From contig NZ_JAARLY010000004.1 in the NCBI RefSeq assembly GCF_011759385.1, forward strand, positions 300,519 through 364,518: a DNA stretch of 64,000 bases. Direction: 5' to 3'. The notes beneath the pieces are model-generated. The model saw only the letters and a list, made by a program, of their open reading frames with translations, was not told where the DNA came from and did no database searches. A program made the position numbers and the translations under genes. Positions within the stretch are counted from its first letter, which is position 1. Each line of letters opens with the position of its first letter. Shown here in pieces: positions 8,724 to 21,963 of the stretch. The stretch comes from Oleiagrimonas sp. C23AA. Lineage in GTDB: Bacteria; Pseudomonadota; Gammaproteobacteria; Xanthomonadales; Rhodanobacteraceae.

Positions 8724-10895
8724 TTAAAAGTGCAGGTTGGCGCGCAGCCAGGCGGTGCGGCCGGGCTCGTTGATGCGCGTGGCATCGCTGCCCACGTAGC
8801 CGGCCAGTGCCACCGGTGCGGCGTTGACGTGCTCGGCGTAGGTTTTGTCCAGCACATTGTCGATGCCGGCCGCCAGCTGCCAGCGCGCATCGAGCTTCAC
8901 CGTAGCGTTGAGGCCGAGCACGCCATAGCCGGCCGATGGCCCCAGATCGGCGCCGACAATGGTGCCCTCGCCCACTGCGTCGCGATGCTGGGCGCTGGCC
9001 ACGGTCCAGGTGGCATGCACCTGCCAGGTGCCTTGGCGGTAGCCAAGCTCGCTTTTCAGCTTCAGCGGCGGCATTTGCGGCAGCGGGCGGTGTTCGCTGT
9101 CGTTGCGGCCCCAGGCGTAACTGAGTGCGCTTTCGAGCGACCAGTGCGCGCCTTGCCAATCGAGGCCGGCCTCGCCACCGGCGATGCGGGCATCCACGTT
9201 GCTGGCGTAGGCGCCACTCATGCCGGCCGCTGGAAAGTGCAGCACGATGTAGTCATCGACTCGGCCGGCGTAGGCCGAGACCCAGGCCTTGAAGCGCTCA
9301 CCTTGCCAGCGTGCGCCGATATCCAGCTGTGTGGTGCGCTCGGGGCGCAGCGTCAGGAAATCACTGACGTGGCTGTCGGCATGATCGCCAAGCAGCTCCC
9401 AGTAGTCCGGCTCGCGCTCGCTGTGGCCGAGGCCGGCGTAGAAATGCACCGGCATATCGTTCGCGTCGGTTTCATAGCGCAGAAAGCCGGCGCGCAGCAG
9501 GTCGTGACGGGTCTGTGCCACCGTGCCTGTCGTCGGCATGCTCATGTCCATGTCGCCGGCCATGCTGGTGCCCATACCGGCCATGCCGCCGCTGCCATCG
9601 TCCATGCTCATGGCCTGAAGCTGGTAGGCACGCATCTGCGCGCGATCGGCGCGGATACCGCCGACCAGGCGCTGGCTCTCGTCCAGCTGCCAGGTCGCCT
9701 GCGCGAACAGGCCGGCGTCGGCGATGCGTGCATCACGCGCCAGTGGCAGGTCGTGGTAATCGCTCATGCTGCCGCGCGGGCCGCCGCTGCGATGGTGGTG
9801 GGTATCGGTATGAGCGTCGCCGCCGAGGATGATCGACCAGTCGCTGGAAGGCGTCAGCGTGGCGGCCAGGCGGCCACCGAAAGAGCGTCGGGTCAGGTTG
9901 GCGGCCATCGCCATCGGCATCATGCTGCTGGGGTCCGGTTCGCGCAGCGTGTAGTTGTCCATGATGTGGTTGGCACGGTTGTCGTAAAGCGATAGCTCCA
10001 GCTTTGACCACCACGGCGCAAGGTGCGTGCGGCTGGCCTCCAGCGACAGCGTGTCGCGCTTGAACTGCACCCCGTCCATGCTGGCGAAAGCATAGGCGGC
10101 GCGCCCATTGCCGCGCCCGGCTGACAACGCCACGCGGGTGTCGGCATCCGGTGTCCAGCCGGCGGTGAGCTGCGCGTTCCAGTGCATGTAGGCCGAGCGC
10201 ACGCGCTGACCGCGGCCGTCATCGTAATCATCGGCGCGGTCGCGGCTGGCGCTCGCTTGCAAATAGCCGTGGGCATCGCCGGCGGTCAGGTTGAGATTGG
10301 CTGCACGGTGGTCGTTGCTGCCCACGGTGAGGCTGGCGTCGCCTTTCATGGTGGCTTGGGTCAGGTCGGGCTTGTCGCGCTCAAAGCGCACGATGCCGGC
10401 CGAATGGCCCGCGCCGTAGATCACGCTTTCCGGACCCTTGATCACGACGACCTTGCTATACAGCGCCGGCGAGATATAGGCCGTGGGCGGATCCATGCGT
10501 GAGGGGCACGTGCCGCCGATGCGGCCGTCATCGGAAAGGATGCCCAGGCGCGATCCGCCCATGCCGCGCAGGCTGGGGTCGCCGTTGGTGCCGCCCTTGC
10601 GCACCACGTCAAAGCCCGGCAGGCGTCGCAGTACGTCGGCGCCGTCGCTGGCAGGCGGCTGGTCGGGAGGGTTGGTTGCCGTGGCCGTGACCAGCGGGCC
10701 ATCGGTGCGCAAGGCGGTGACGTGGACCGTCTCCAGCGTTTGGCCGTCGGGTGCGTGGCGGTGCGGCGTGTCCGCCAGCGCGGGGGTGCAAGGCAGTGCG
10801 GCGGTCAGCGCCAGCGTCAGGGCGGTTCGTGAGGTCAACAGGGCGGCGGCGCGCGCAGGGGTGCGCGCCGCGCCGAAGTGGCAACGGTGATTCAT
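8724..10895 (-). CDS. TonB-dependent copper receptor (OprC/NosA type)
   Basis: A 723-residue outer-membrane TonB-dependent receptor: signal peptide (about residues 1-42), plug domain (about 55-165, with LRRLPGFDVVRKGG and RGMGGSRLG) and a 22-strand barrel ending in LRANLHF with terminal Phe. Two features match the copper site described for Pseudomonas OprC: a CxxxM in the plug (CPSRM, about residues 130-134) and a His-x-Met (HIM) in a barrel loop near residue 300. A loop also carries a Met/Asp-rich stretch (MAGDMDMSM). The DUF2946 gene lies just upstream on the same strand. The start is the ATG at 10895. Copper rather than siderophore uptake is inferred from these motifs. Confidence 0.87.
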   Translation of the reverse strand: MNHRCHFGAARTPARAAALLTSRTALTLALTAALPCTPALADTPHRHAPDGQTLETVHVTALRTDGPLVTATATNPPDQPPASDGADVLRRLPGFDVVRKGGTNGDPSLRGMGGSRLGILSDDGRIGGTCPSRMDPPTAYISPALYSKVVVIKGPESVIYGAGHSAGIVRFERDKPDLTQATMKGDASLTVGSNDHRAANLNLTAGDAHGYLQASASRDRADDYDDGRGQRVRSAYMHWNAQLTAGWTPDADTRVALSAGRGNGRAAYAFASMDGVQFKRDTLSLEASRTHLAPWWSKLELSLYDNRANHIMDNYTLREPDPSSMMPMAMAANLTRRSFGGRLAATLTPSSDWSIILGGDAHTDTHHHRSGGPRGSMSDYHDLPLARDARIADAGLFAQATWQLDESQRLVGGIRADRAQMRAYQLQAMSMDDGSGGMAGMGTSMAGDMDMSMPTTGTVAQTRHDLLRAGFLRYETDANDMPVHFYAGLGHSEREPDYWELLGDHADSHVSDFLTLRPERTTQLDIGARWQGERFKAWVSAYAGRVDDYIVLHFPAAGMSGAYASNVDARIAGGEAGLDWQGAHWSLESALSYAWGRNDSEHRPLPQMPPLKLKSELGYRQGTWQVHATWTVASAQHRDAVGEGTIVGADLGPSAGYGVLGLNATVKLDARWQLAAGIDNVLDKTYAEHVNAAPVALAGYVGSDATRINEPGRTAWLRANLHF

Positions 10896-10988
10896 CAAAT
10901 GGGTTCCGCTTGAATGTCGTGACAGGCGCCCGCCATCGCGTCACCAGATGGTGGCGCGGTAGTGGGGGCGGGCAAGTTCGAATTCGAA

Positions 10989-11327
10989 TCAGGCGGCGCG
11001 CGGCGGTGCGCGTGCGCGTGGTTCAAGCGGGCGCGCGGCCTGGCGCTGGCCCAGAGTGCGTGGCGTCACCCATGGCGGCGGCGCCAGCGCCCGCAAAACA
11101 GGCAGCTTCGCCGCTTGCAGTGACAGCGGGCTGTGTCCCAGGAGCGAGCAATAGCCGCAGCAATCCAGGCCCAGCGCGTGGTTGGGCGGCGGCGCCTGCC
11201 CGCACCAGGCGGTGGGCAGCTGTGCCGGCGAAAGCAGTCGCGACACCACCGGCGCACAGACCAGCAGTGCCATCGCCAGGAAGGCGGCACCGCGAATCAG
11301 GCGCAGGTTTCGGGGAAGGCGACGCAT
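10989..11327 (-). CDS. DUF2946 family small membrane protein, copper-linked
   Basis: A 112-residue protein with one N-terminal hydrophobic segment ([21 protein letters not shown]) followed by a Cys/His-rich stretch: WCG, then [12 protein letters not shown]. This Cys/His pattern is typical of DUF2946, which often neighbours TonB-type copper receptors. The gene is 93 bp upstream of the OprC-like receptor on the same strand, so both are probably cotranscribed and may handle periplasmic copper together. The function is not established. The ATG at 11327 was chosen because upstream sequence runs into the divergent queD control region. Confidence 0.75.
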   Translation of the reverse strand: MRRLPRNLRLIRGAAFLAMALLVCAPVVSRLLSPAQLPTAWCGQAPPPNHALGLDCCGYCSLLGHSPLSLQAAKLPVLRALAPPPWVTPRTLGQRQAARPLEPRARAPPRAA

Positions 11328-11517
11328 CGCGGGGCGGAGCGGGCGGCTGCAACTGGGGTGGCAAAGCCTGTCACGCGACGCGCGCGCTGTACTTGCGGCA
11401 CAGCGCCGCATGGGCGCCAGGTGCTGCGCCGCCGCATGCGCCATCGCGCTGATATACTTGCACGTTTCCCACTTTCAGCAGGGTGCCCGCGACGCGGTCG
11501 CCTTCAGGATGTCCAGC

Positions 11518-11877
11518 ATGGAAATCTTCAAGATCTTCCACATCGAAGCCGCTCACCGCCTGCCCAATGTGCCCGAGGGTCACAAGTGTGCGCGCCTGCA
11601 CGGGCATTCGTTCCGCGTCGAGCTGTACGTGGCCGGCGAGCCGGACGCGCATACCGGTTGGGTGATGGACTACGCCGAGATCAAGGCCGCGTTCAAGCCG
11701 ATCTACGAGCAGCTGGACCATCACTATCTCAATGAGATCGAGGGGCTGGAAAACCCCACCAGCGAGAATCTGGCGCGCTGGATTTTCGAGCGCACCCGTC
11801 AGCAGTTGCCGGCCTTGTCGAAAGTGGTGGTGCATGAGACCTGCACCGCCGGCGCCGCCTACGCCCGCCCGCTCTGA
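11518..11877 (+). CDS. queD: 6-carboxy-5,6,7,8-tetrahydropterin synthase QueD
   Basis: A 119-residue 6-pyruvoyl-tetrahydropterin synthase fold protein. QueD converts 7,8-dihydroneopterin triphosphate to 6-carboxytetrahydropterin in the queuosine/preQ0 pathway. Zinc-binding histidines are in HIEAAH and LHGHSF, and the catalytic Cys is in [10 protein letters not shown]. The C-terminal VVVHET completes the signature. Two in-frame ATGs exist (11509 and 11518); AGGA just before the first is correctly spaced for the second, giving MEIFKIFH. No other queuosine gene is nearby. Confidence 0.9.
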   Translation: MEIFKIFHIEAAHRLPNVPEGHKCARLHGHSFRVELYVAGEPDAHTGWVMDYAEIKAAFKPIYEQLDHHYLNEIEGLENPTSENLARWIFERTRQQLPALSKVVVHETCTAGAAYARPL

Positions 11878-11966
11878 CGCACCGCGCAAGTGGCGCCCTA
11901 TGGCGGGCGCCAATCATCACAAAGGTGACTGATTCCGTAACCAAAATACGCCTCGCCTAAATTTTG

Positions 11967-11995
11967 TTGCAACGCACAAAATGTGCTGCTAGGCT
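11967..11995 (+). promoter_or_regulatory. Candidate sigma-70 promoter of the phasin gene with a dyad in the spacer
   Basis: TTGCAA and TAGGCT are separated by 17 bp. The spacer contains the perfect dyad GCACA-AAA-TGTGC (11974-11986), in a position where a bound repressor would block RNA polymerase. Start site expected near 12002. Confidence 0.4.
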
Positions 11996-12035
11996 TTGCC
12001 CTACCCCATCACCTTCAGTGCGGAGGCACGCAGGT

Positions 12036-12392
12036 ATGAATACTCAGGCTTTTGGTTACGCGCGTCAGTTCACGGACAACGCCTTCAAGGCGCAGGCCGC
12101 CCTGTTGAAGGGCTTCGAACAGATGGCCGCGCTCCAGCTCAAGACCTTCGAAGCGCAGGCCGAGCAGGCCGGTGAGTTCGCCAATGAGGCGTTTCAGGCT
12201 CACGACGCCAACAGTCTGCGCCAGCTTTGGGACAAGGGCAGCAAGCTGCATCGCGCCTACCTGGAGCAGAGCATCAGCGCCGGTCAGGACATGCTCGAGA
12301 TTGCGCAGCAGACCGCGCAGGACGTCAGCGCCCTGGCCGTGCCGCCGGTGATCGCCGCGGCGCCGAAGAAGACGGCCAGCAAGGCGGCCTGA
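12036..12392 (+). CDS. Phasin family protein
   Basis: A 118-residue, largely alpha-helical, alanine- and glutamine-rich protein of the phasin_2 type. The helical core runs from FTDNAFKAQAALLKGFEQM to about residue 100, followed by an Ala/Pro/Lys tail (KKTASKAA) like the PHA-binding protein tails. Phasins coat polyhydroxyalkanoate granules, but many xanthomonad relatives lack PHA genes nearby, so the substrate is unproven. The ATG at 12036 follows GGAGG by 9 bp. The gene is monocistronic with its own terminator. Confidence 0.8.
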   Translation: MNTQAFGYARQFTDNAFKAQAALLKGFEQMAALQLKTFEAQAEQAGEFANEAFQAHDANSLRQLWDKGSKLHRAYLEQSISAGQDMLEIAQQTAQDVSALAVPPVIAAAPKKTASKAA

Positions 12393-12451
12393 TTCTCCTT
12401 ACCCACATTTGCAGTTTTTTCGCGCCCATTCTCCTCCCCCTCGGGTGCGGC

Positions 12452-12486
12452 AAGGCCGGCCGGTTGCATGACCGCCGGCCTTTTTT
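12452..12486 (+). terminator. Rho-independent terminator of the phasin gene
   Basis: The stem GGCCGG-C-CGGT pairs with ACCG-CCGGCC (one bulge), followed by a T6 run. Confidence 0.85.
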
Positions 12487-12576
12487 CTTTTTCTTAAATC
12501 CATTCAGTTTGTTGCCGCTTTGTCGCGGCGCCGCGGCGACCCCAGCTTGAGGCGTGTTTCAGGCCGCCCTGATGGC

Positions 12577-12606
12577 TTGTCCCGCCGATCTTGCCGCTGA
12601 TATAAT
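12577..12606 (+). promoter_or_regulatory. Sigma-70 promoter of the atp operon
   Basis: TTGTCC (12577-12582) and a consensus TATAAT (12601-12606) are 18 bp apart. The predicted start near 12613 gives a leader of about 60 nt before atpI. Confidence 0.7.
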
Positions 12607-12675
12607 TCTCCGACTCGACCGTGGCCGATCACTTTGACTGGCTGCGCCGTTGGCGCGACCGCACGGGAAGCCCGA

Positions 12676-13044
12676 GTGCTTAACAGTCTTGCTGCCGGAC
12701 GTCGTCTAGCGCTGCGACTTTGTGTCGCACAGCTGCTTGTGGCGATGTTGGCGGGTCTCATTTTCCTGACGTTGGGACGGGGAGCAGCGCTCTCCGCCTT
12801 GGCGGGCGGGCTGCTGGTGGCGCTGGGCAATGCGCTGCTGGCCGCTCGTGTGTTTGCAGGAATGGGAGCTGGCGCGAGCCTGGCACGCTTCCTGGCTGGT
12901 ATGCTTTTAAAGTGGGTAACCGTCTTGGGGGGACTGTTCCTGATCACTGTGCGCTGGCATCTTCCGCCGGCGCCTGCGATTGCGGGACTGGTTCTGGCCT
13001 TGGCGGTCAACCTGATCACGCTTAAGACATCAATAAAGCAATAG
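12676..13044 (+). CDS. atpI: ATP synthase subunit I (AtpI)
   Basis: A 122-residue protein with four hydrophobic helices, the non-essential AtpI that helps assemble the c-ring and may affect magnesium uptake. Sequence conservation in this family is poor; the call rests on topology, size and position as first gene of the operon directly before atpB. The GTG at 12676 follows GGGAAG by 5 bp; a TTG at 12634 would be an alternative but would shorten the leader greatly. Confidence 0.82.
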   Translation: MLNSLAAGRRLALRLCVAQLLVAMLAGLIFLTLGRGAALSALAGGLLVALGNALLAARVFAGMGAGASLARFLAGMLLKWVTVLGGLFLITVRWHLPPAPAIAGLVLALAVNLITLKTSIKQ

Positions 13045-13851
<807 letters not shown>

Positions 13852-13909
13852 TCGAACCCGCTTTACCCTTCAACTTCAACAAACCAAAGCAAACAAAGCT
13901 TTTCTTTAG

Positions 13910-14200
<291 letters not shown>

Positions 14201-14295
14201 TCGGCCTGCAAGGTCGGACACCGATCCTTCGGCACGGATGCGGCAACCCCGGCATCCGTGCCTTCTAGCTTCACGCATGCACAGGTAGCGCAGCG

Positions 14296-14769
14296 ATGCA
14301 ATTCAATGCGAGCACCCTGATCGGCGAGGTCATCGCGTTTGCCCTGCTGATCATGTTCGCGGTCAAGTTCATTTGGCCGCACCTCACCACGGCGATCGAA
14401 GAGCGTCAGAAGAAAATTGCCGACGGCCTGGCCGCCGCCGAACGCGCGCGTGCCGAGCTGAAGGATGCCGACGCCCGCGTCGCCGACGAGATCAAGAACG
14501 CCCGTCAGCAGGCCGCCGAGATCATCGACAAGGCCCAGCAGCAGGCCGGCCAGATTCTGGACAAGGCCCGCGCCGACGCCGTGGCCGAGATCAACCGCCA
14601 GAAGGCCGCGGCCGAGGATGAAATTGCCTCCATGGCCCAGCGCGCCCGCGAACAGCTGCGCGAGCAGGTGGGCACGCTGGCGGTCAAGGGCGCCGAGAAG
14701 ATCGTACAGCGCGAAGTGGACGCTTCCGTGCACAAGGCGCTGCTCGACCAGCTGGCCGCCGAGATTTAA
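14296..14769 (+). CDS. atpF: F0F1 ATP synthase subunit b
   Basis: A 157-residue peripheral-stalk subunit with one N-terminal membrane helix ([16 protein letters not shown] region) and a long charged helix of about 120 residues that dimerises and reaches subunit delta. Normal family length. The gap to atpE is 95 bp, to atpH only 3 bp, so b and delta are translated together. Confidence 0.94.
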   Translation: MQFNASTLIGEVIAFALLIMFAVKFIWPHLTTAIEERQKKIADGLAAAERARAELKDADARVADEIKNARQQAAEIIDKAQQQAGQILDKARADAVAEINRQKAAAEDEIASMAQRAREQLREQVGTLAVKGAEKIVQREVDASVHKALLDQLAAEI

Positions 14770-14772
14770 GCG

Positions 14773-15303
14773 ATGGAAGCGATCACTCTCGCCCGTCCCT
14801 ACGCGCGCGCCGCTTTCGAGTTGGCGCGTTCGGCGTCCGCACTGGATGCATGGTCGCAGCAGCTGGCGTTTGCCGCCGGTGTGGCGCTCGACCCGAACGT
14901 GGCCGAGCTTCGCAACGATCCGCGCGCGGCTACCGCGCAGCTGGTCGCACTGCATCTGCCCGAAGGCGTGTCCGAGGACAGCCCGTTCGGCCACTTCCTG
15001 GGCGAACTGGCCGCACACGGCCGTCTTGGTCTGCTGGCCGACATCGCCGCCCAGTTCGATGCGCACAAGCGCGAGTCCGAGTCGGTGCTGAAGGTCCGCG
15101 TGACCAGCGCCATGGCCCTGGACGCTGCCCAGTGCGACACGCTCAAGGCGTCGCTGAAGCGCCGCTTCGATCGCGACATCGACCTGGACACCGTGGTCGA
15201 CGAGGCGCTGCTGGCCGGCGTCATCATCGACACCGGCGACGAGGTGATCGATGGTTCCGCCCGTGGCCGCCTGGCGCAGCTCGCCACCGCCCTTACCCAT
15301 TAA
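14773..15303 (+). CDS. atpH: F0F1 ATP synthase subunit delta
   Basis: A 176-residue OSCP/delta subunit that joins the peripheral stalk to the top of the alpha3beta3 head. The start LARPYARAAFE and the C-terminal IDTGDEVIDGSARGRLAQL are family signatures. It lies 3 bp after atpF. Confidence 0.95.
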   Translation: MEAITLARPYARAAFELARSASALDAWSQQLAFAAGVALDPNVAELRNDPRAATAQLVALHLPEGVSEDSPFGHFLGELAAHGRLGLLADIAAQFDAHKRESESVLKVRVTSAMALDAAQCDTLKASLKRRFDRDIDLDTVVDEALLAGVIIDTGDEVIDGSARGRLAQLATALTH

Positions 15304-15328
15304 AGATTGAGATCGCCGGGAAACGACT

Positions 15329-16876
<1,548 letters not shown>

Positions 16877-16880
16877 AGAG

Positions 16881-16980
16881 CCGGGAATAGGAAATAGAGA
16901 ATTAAAAAAAAGCGCTGACGCGCCGTTTCTTTCCTTTCCATTCCCGATTCCCCCCCCGAGCGAGCAGAGCGAGCGAGAAA
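16881..16980. repeat. Intergenic GGGAAT-type inverted repeat before atpG (copy A)
   Basis: Left arm GGGAATAGGAAATAGAGAA (from 16885) faces right arm TTTCTTTCCTTTCCATTCCC (ending about 16945), an imperfect inverted repeat. It is followed by a purine-rich 24-mer (16957-16980) that abuts the atpG start codon and supplies its ribosome site. A related element precedes atpC. Confidence 0.6.
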
Positions 16981-17904
16981 ATGGCAGGCGGACGCGAAAT
17001 CAAAACCAAGATCAAGAGCACGCAAAACATGCGTAAGGTGACGCGTGCTCTGGAAATGGTCTCGGCCTCGAAAATCCGCAAGGCGCAGGATCTGATGCGC
17101 GCCTCGCGTCCGTATGCGCGTTCCATGCGCCAGGTCATCGCCCACGTGGCCCAGGCCAGCACGGACTTTCGTCATCCGTTCCTGGTCGAGCGTGCCGATG
17201 TGGCGCGCGTGGCCTACATCGTCGTGGCGACCGACCGCGGCCTGTGCGGCGGCCTCAATTCCAACCTGTTCCGCAAGGTGCTGGCCGATGTGCGCCAGTG
17301 GCAGGACAAGGGTGTGGAAGTGGACATGGTCGCGATCGGCCAGAAAGCGGTGCAGTTCTTCCGTCGCATCAAGGGTGTGAACCTGGTGGCCACCACCACG
17401 CACCTGGGCGAGCGTCCCAAGCTGGAGCAGCTGATCGGCTCCATCAAGGTGGTGCTCGATGCCTACACCGGCGGCAAGCTGGACCGCGTGATCCTGGCCT
17501 TCAACGATTTCGTCAACACCATGGTGCAGAAGCCGCGTCTGGACGCACTGTTGCCGCTGCCGACCGCCGCCGAGCAGATCCGCAAGGAAAGCCGCGAGCA
17601 GGGCGATGGCGACACCGTGGTGGCGATCGACATCAAGCGCGAGCACGACTGGGACTACCTGTACGAGCCCGACGCCGGCAGCGTGCTCGAGCACGTGCTG
17701 AGCCGTTATGTGGAATCGCTGGTGTACCAGGCCACGCTGGAGAATCTGGCCAGTGAGCACGCCGCGCGCATGGTCGCCATGAAGGCCGCCTCGGACAACG
17801 CCAACAAGGTCATCGACGAGCTCACGCTGGTCTACAACAAGGCCCGCCAGGCCGCCATCACCCAGGAGATCTCCGAGATCGTGGGCGGTGCCGCGGCGGT
17901 TTGA
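16981..17904 (+). CDS. atpG: F0F1 ATP synthase subunit gamma
   Basis: A 307-residue rotor-shaft subunit. The N-terminal [15 protein letters not shown] helix, the central [10 protein letters not shown] motif and the C-terminal [16 protein letters not shown] helix are diagnostic. It is about 20 residues longer than the E. coli protein, with an insertion near residues 205-225 ([10 protein letters not shown] region). Its translation signal lies within the intergenic repeat. Confidence 0.96.
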   Translation: MAGGREIKTKIKSTQNMRKVTRALEMVSASKIRKAQDLMRASRPYARSMRQVIAHVAQASTDFRHPFLVERADVARVAYIVVATDRGLCGGLNSNLFRKVLADVRQWQDKGVEVDMVAIGQKAVQFFRRIKGVNLVATTTHLGERPKLEQLIGSIKVVLDAYTGGKLDRVILAFNDFVNTMVQKPRLDALLPLPTAAEQIRKESREQGDGDTVVAIDIKREHDWDYLYEPDAGSVLEHVLSRYVESLVYQATLENLASEHAARMVAMKAASDNANKVIDELTLVYNKARQAAITQEISEIVGGAAAV

Positions 17905-17971
17905 GGCCAACGCAAGATTATTCGTATTCGTGTTGCCGCCGTCGGCGGGAACGGTACAGTTAAAAGGTTAG

Positions 17972-19423
<1,452 letters not shown>

Positions 19424-19436
19424 GGCTGCCTTCCGG

Positions 19437-19550
19437 GCATGGAGAATAGGGAGTTGGGACTCGCAGAGCGCCGCACTTGCGCGCACTGCGTTCCAACCAT
19501 CCCCGACGCCCCATCCCCGATTTCCCCGAACGAGCGAAGCGAGAGAGAAA
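19437..19550. repeat. Intergenic GGGAAT-type inverted repeat before atpC (copy B)
   Basis: GGGCATGGAGAATAGGGAG (from 19436) faces CCATCCCCGATTTCCCC (ending 19526), separated by a GC-rich loop. The following purine-rich 24-mer (19527-19550) is nearly identical to that before atpG and ends 4 bp before the atpC ATG. Both elements look like copies of one dispersed repeat. Confidence 0.6.
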
Positions 19551-19554
19551 TCCC

Positions 19555-19977
19555 ATGACAACCATCCGCTGTGACATCGTCAGCGCCGAAGCCGAGATCT
19601 TTCACGGCGAAGCCACGCTGGTCATTGCCACCGGCGAGCAGGGCGAGCTGGGCATCGCGCCGCGTCACGCGCCGCTGATCACCCGCCTCAAGCCCGGTCC
19701 GGTGGAAGTGGTGCAGGCCAACGGCGAGCGCCAGTCGTTCTTCGTCTCCGGCGGCATTCTCGAAGTGCAGCCGCAGGTGGTGACGGTGCTGGCCGATACC
19801 GCAGCGCGTGCCACTGATCTGGACGAAGCCTCGGCGCAGAAGGCCAAGGAAGAAGCCGAGCAGGCGCTGGCCAATCGCACTGATGCGCTGGAGGTGGCCG
19901 AGGCCCAGGCCAAGCTGGCCGAGGCCATGGCTCAGTTGCAGGCGCTGGAGCGTCTGCGCAAGAATCTCAAGCACTAA
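19555..19977 (+). CDS. atpC: F0F1 ATP synthase subunit epsilon
   Basis: A 140-residue subunit: N-terminal beta-sandwich (about 1-85, [14 protein letters not shown] is the signature) and C-terminal helical hairpin ([17 protein letters not shown] and after) that inhibits ATP hydrolysis. The ATG at 19555 gives MTTIRCDIV, the expected start; longer in-frame extension upstream lies in the repeat. Last gene of the atp operon. Confidence 0.96.
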   Translation: MTTIRCDIVSAEAEIFHGEATLVIATGEQGELGIAPRHAPLITRLKPGPVEVVQANGERQSFFVSGGILEVQPQVVTVLADTAARATDLDEASAQKAKEEAEQALANRTDALEVAEAQAKLAEAMAQLQALERLRKNLKH

Positions 19978-20016
19978 GCGCCCACGGCTCGCTTTCGGGC
20001 CGTATGCGCCGCCACC

Positions 20017-20046
20017 AAAACGCCGGCCTATTGCCGGCGTTTTTTA
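20017..20046 (+). terminator. Rho-independent terminator of the atp operon
   Basis: ACGCCGGC-CTATT-GCCGGCGT, perfect stem preceded by an A-run and followed by T6. Confidence 0.9.
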
Positions 20047-20113
20047 TGCACGGGGGCGGGCGCCAAGGACAGCCCGCCTGCCCGCCCGACATGACAGTGT
20101 GGGCCAACGGCTG

Positions 20114-20635
20114 CTAAAGGCGATCCGGCCCACGGCGCAGCCAATTCTTGATCAGCGCTTTCTCGTAGCGCAGCGGATCCTGGTTGGTGCTGCTTACTGT
20201 ATCCATGAATGCCAGATTGGTCAGCTTGCGCTGGCCCTGTCGCAGCACCGTGCCGTTGGTACCGTACAGCGTGAAGTTGAGTTCGATGCGCGGTGGGTAG
20301 ATCGACTTGATGATGCGCACATGGTCGAAGTTGGGTCCCAGCCATGGCTCGAAACTGCCCGCGCGGGCGATGTCGGTGATGGTCACCTCCAGTCGCTGAC
20401 CGGGCGCCAGCACGCCGTCTGCCTGCTTGATCAAGTAGCGTTTGAGCTGGGCCAGGTAATCATCGTCCTCATTGAAGATGCCGGCGCCATGCAGGCGCTT
20501 GGTTTCGGTGAAGCCGGCCGGATGCTGATAATGGACCACTGTGCGGGTGTCAGGCTGTCTGGCCATGGCGGTCGCGCCAAGCGAAAGCCCCAGCAGCAGG
20601 ACCAGAACGATACGGGTCAGGCGAATACGATGCAT
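20114..20635 (-). CDS. DUF3016 domain secreted protein
   Basis: A 173-residue protein with a clear Sec signal peptide (IRLTRIVLVLLLGLSLGATAMA) and a DUF3016-type domain covering the rest: VHYQHPAGFTET near the N-terminus and a C-terminal LRYEKALIKNWL. The family is periplasmic or outer-membrane associated and of unknown function. It is a single leftward gene between the atp terminator and a divergent gene. The family assignment is by resemblance. Confidence 0.65.
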   Translation of the reverse strand: MHRIRLTRIVLVLLLGLSLGATAMARQPDTRTVVHYQHPAGFTETKRLHGAGIFNEDDDYLAQLKRYLIKQADGVLAPGQRLEVTITDIARAGSFEPWLGPNFDHVRIIKSIYPPRIELNFTLYGTNGTVLRQGQRKLTNLAFMDTVSSTNQDPLRYEKALIKNWLRRGPDRL

Positions 20636-20806
20636 GGCGGGTTCCTCCGATCAGCACCAGGCTGGCGGTGCACTCAAGCCAGTCAGGGGGATGCACCGCT
20701 CACCGGCAAATATACACCCGGACGATATGGACGGATGGCCATATGTTTGGCGCAACGTCATGCATGAACGGTTAGCATCACGGTACTTGCATGTGCCGGA
20801 GCGCCC

Positions 20807-21889
20807 GTGAAACGCCGTTACCGTCTGCCGTTGACCATCCTGCTGGTCGTCGTCGTGCTGCTGCTGGCCATCCGGTTGGCGTTGCCGGATATTGTGCGCC
20901 ACGAGCTCAACGCGCGCATGGCCGACATGGGCGACTACAGCGGGCACATTGATGACGTCGACCTGCATCTTTGGCGAGGTGCTTACTCGCTGGACGGGCT
21001 GACCATTACCAAAGTCAGCGGCAAGGTGCCGGTGCCTCTGCTCGACACGCCGCACATGAATATCTCCTTGAGTTGGCACGCGCTTTGGCATGGGGCGATT
21101 CGTGCCAAGGTCGACTTCAAGCGGCCCGTACTCAACTTCGTCGACGGCTCAGGCCACAGCGACACCCAGGCCGGCACCGGCGTGGATTGGCGCGTACAGC
21201 TGCAGAAGCTGGTACCGATTCAGCTCGATCAGGTGCGTGTCGATAATGGCACGGTCACCTTCCACAACTTCATCTCCAAGCCACGGGTGGATCTGAAGGC
21301 GACCGAAGTCGACGCGGTGGCGACCAATCTGACCAATGCCAGCCGCAAGGATGGTGCTCGCGTGGCCACTTTCCGCGCCGACGCCAAGATACTGGGCGGC
21401 GCGCCCCTGCACGCCAAGGCCGCTTTCGATCCGCTCTCGCATATGAAGAATTTCAGCTTTCAGCTGCGCGTGCTGCATATCGATCTGACCAAGGCCAACA
21501 GCCTGGCCCGCGCCTACGCCGGGCTGGATTTCGACTCCGGGCACGGCGACTTCGTGATGGAACTGGACGCCAAGCATGGCCATCTGGACGGCTACGCCAA
21601 GCCGCTTTTCAAGGACATGAAAATCTTCAGCTGGAAGCAGGATGTTGAAAAGGGCCATGAGGGTCCATTGCACGCAGCATGGGAGGCCGTGGCACAGGGG
21701 GTCACCTGGTTGTTCAAGAATCACGAGAAAAATCAGTTCGCCACCCGTGTGCCCATCCACGGCAGCATCGATGACAAGAAGCTGGGCACCATGCAGGCGG
21801 TGGTCAACGTGCTGCACAACGCCTTTGTGAAAGCGTACACGCCTCAACTTGAGCACTTAAAGCCGGCGCCGAAATCGGGTAAGGATTAG
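20807..21889 (+). CDS. AsmA/DUF748-like inner-membrane-anchored protein
   Basis: A 360-residue protein with an N-terminal membrane anchor (LPLTILLVVVVLLLAIRLALP) and a periplasmic region showing DUF748/AsmA features: the GHIDDVDLHLWRGAYSLDGL segment, then repeated beta-strand units (VRVDNGTVTFHN, ATEVDAVATNLTN). Such proteins are related to intermembrane lipid-transfer proteins, but are much larger in TamB/YdbH; this is a short form. The start is GTG at 20807. The two lipoprotein genes follow in the same direction after 74 bp. Confidence 0.65.
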   Translation: MKRRYRLPLTILLVVVVLLLAIRLALPDIVRHELNARMADMGDYSGHIDDVDLHLWRGAYSLDGLTITKVSGKVPVPLLDTPHMNISLSWHALWHGAIRAKVDFKRPVLNFVDGSGHSDTQAGTGVDWRVQLQKLVPIQLDQVRVDNGTVTFHNFISKPRVDLKATEVDAVATNLTNASRKDGARVATFRADAKILGGAPLHAKAAFDPLSHMKNFSFQLRVLHIDLTKANSLARAYAGLDFDSGHGDFVMELDAKHGHLDGYAKPLFKDMKIFSWKQDVEKGHEGPLHAAWEAVAQGVTWLFKNHEKNQFATRVPIHGSIDDKKLGTMQAVVNVLHNAFVKAYTPQLEHLKPAPKSGKD

Positions 21890-21963
21890 CCCGTCAGGCC
21901 TGGCTTGTGGCGGCGTTCGGCTGCGCTATAGTCTAACCTAAGGCCGACACACGGGAAGTGGCG

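Noticed and set aside
8724..10895. Siderophore receptor
   Set aside because: CxxxM in the plug, HIM loop and Met-rich insertion together with DUF2946 favour copper.
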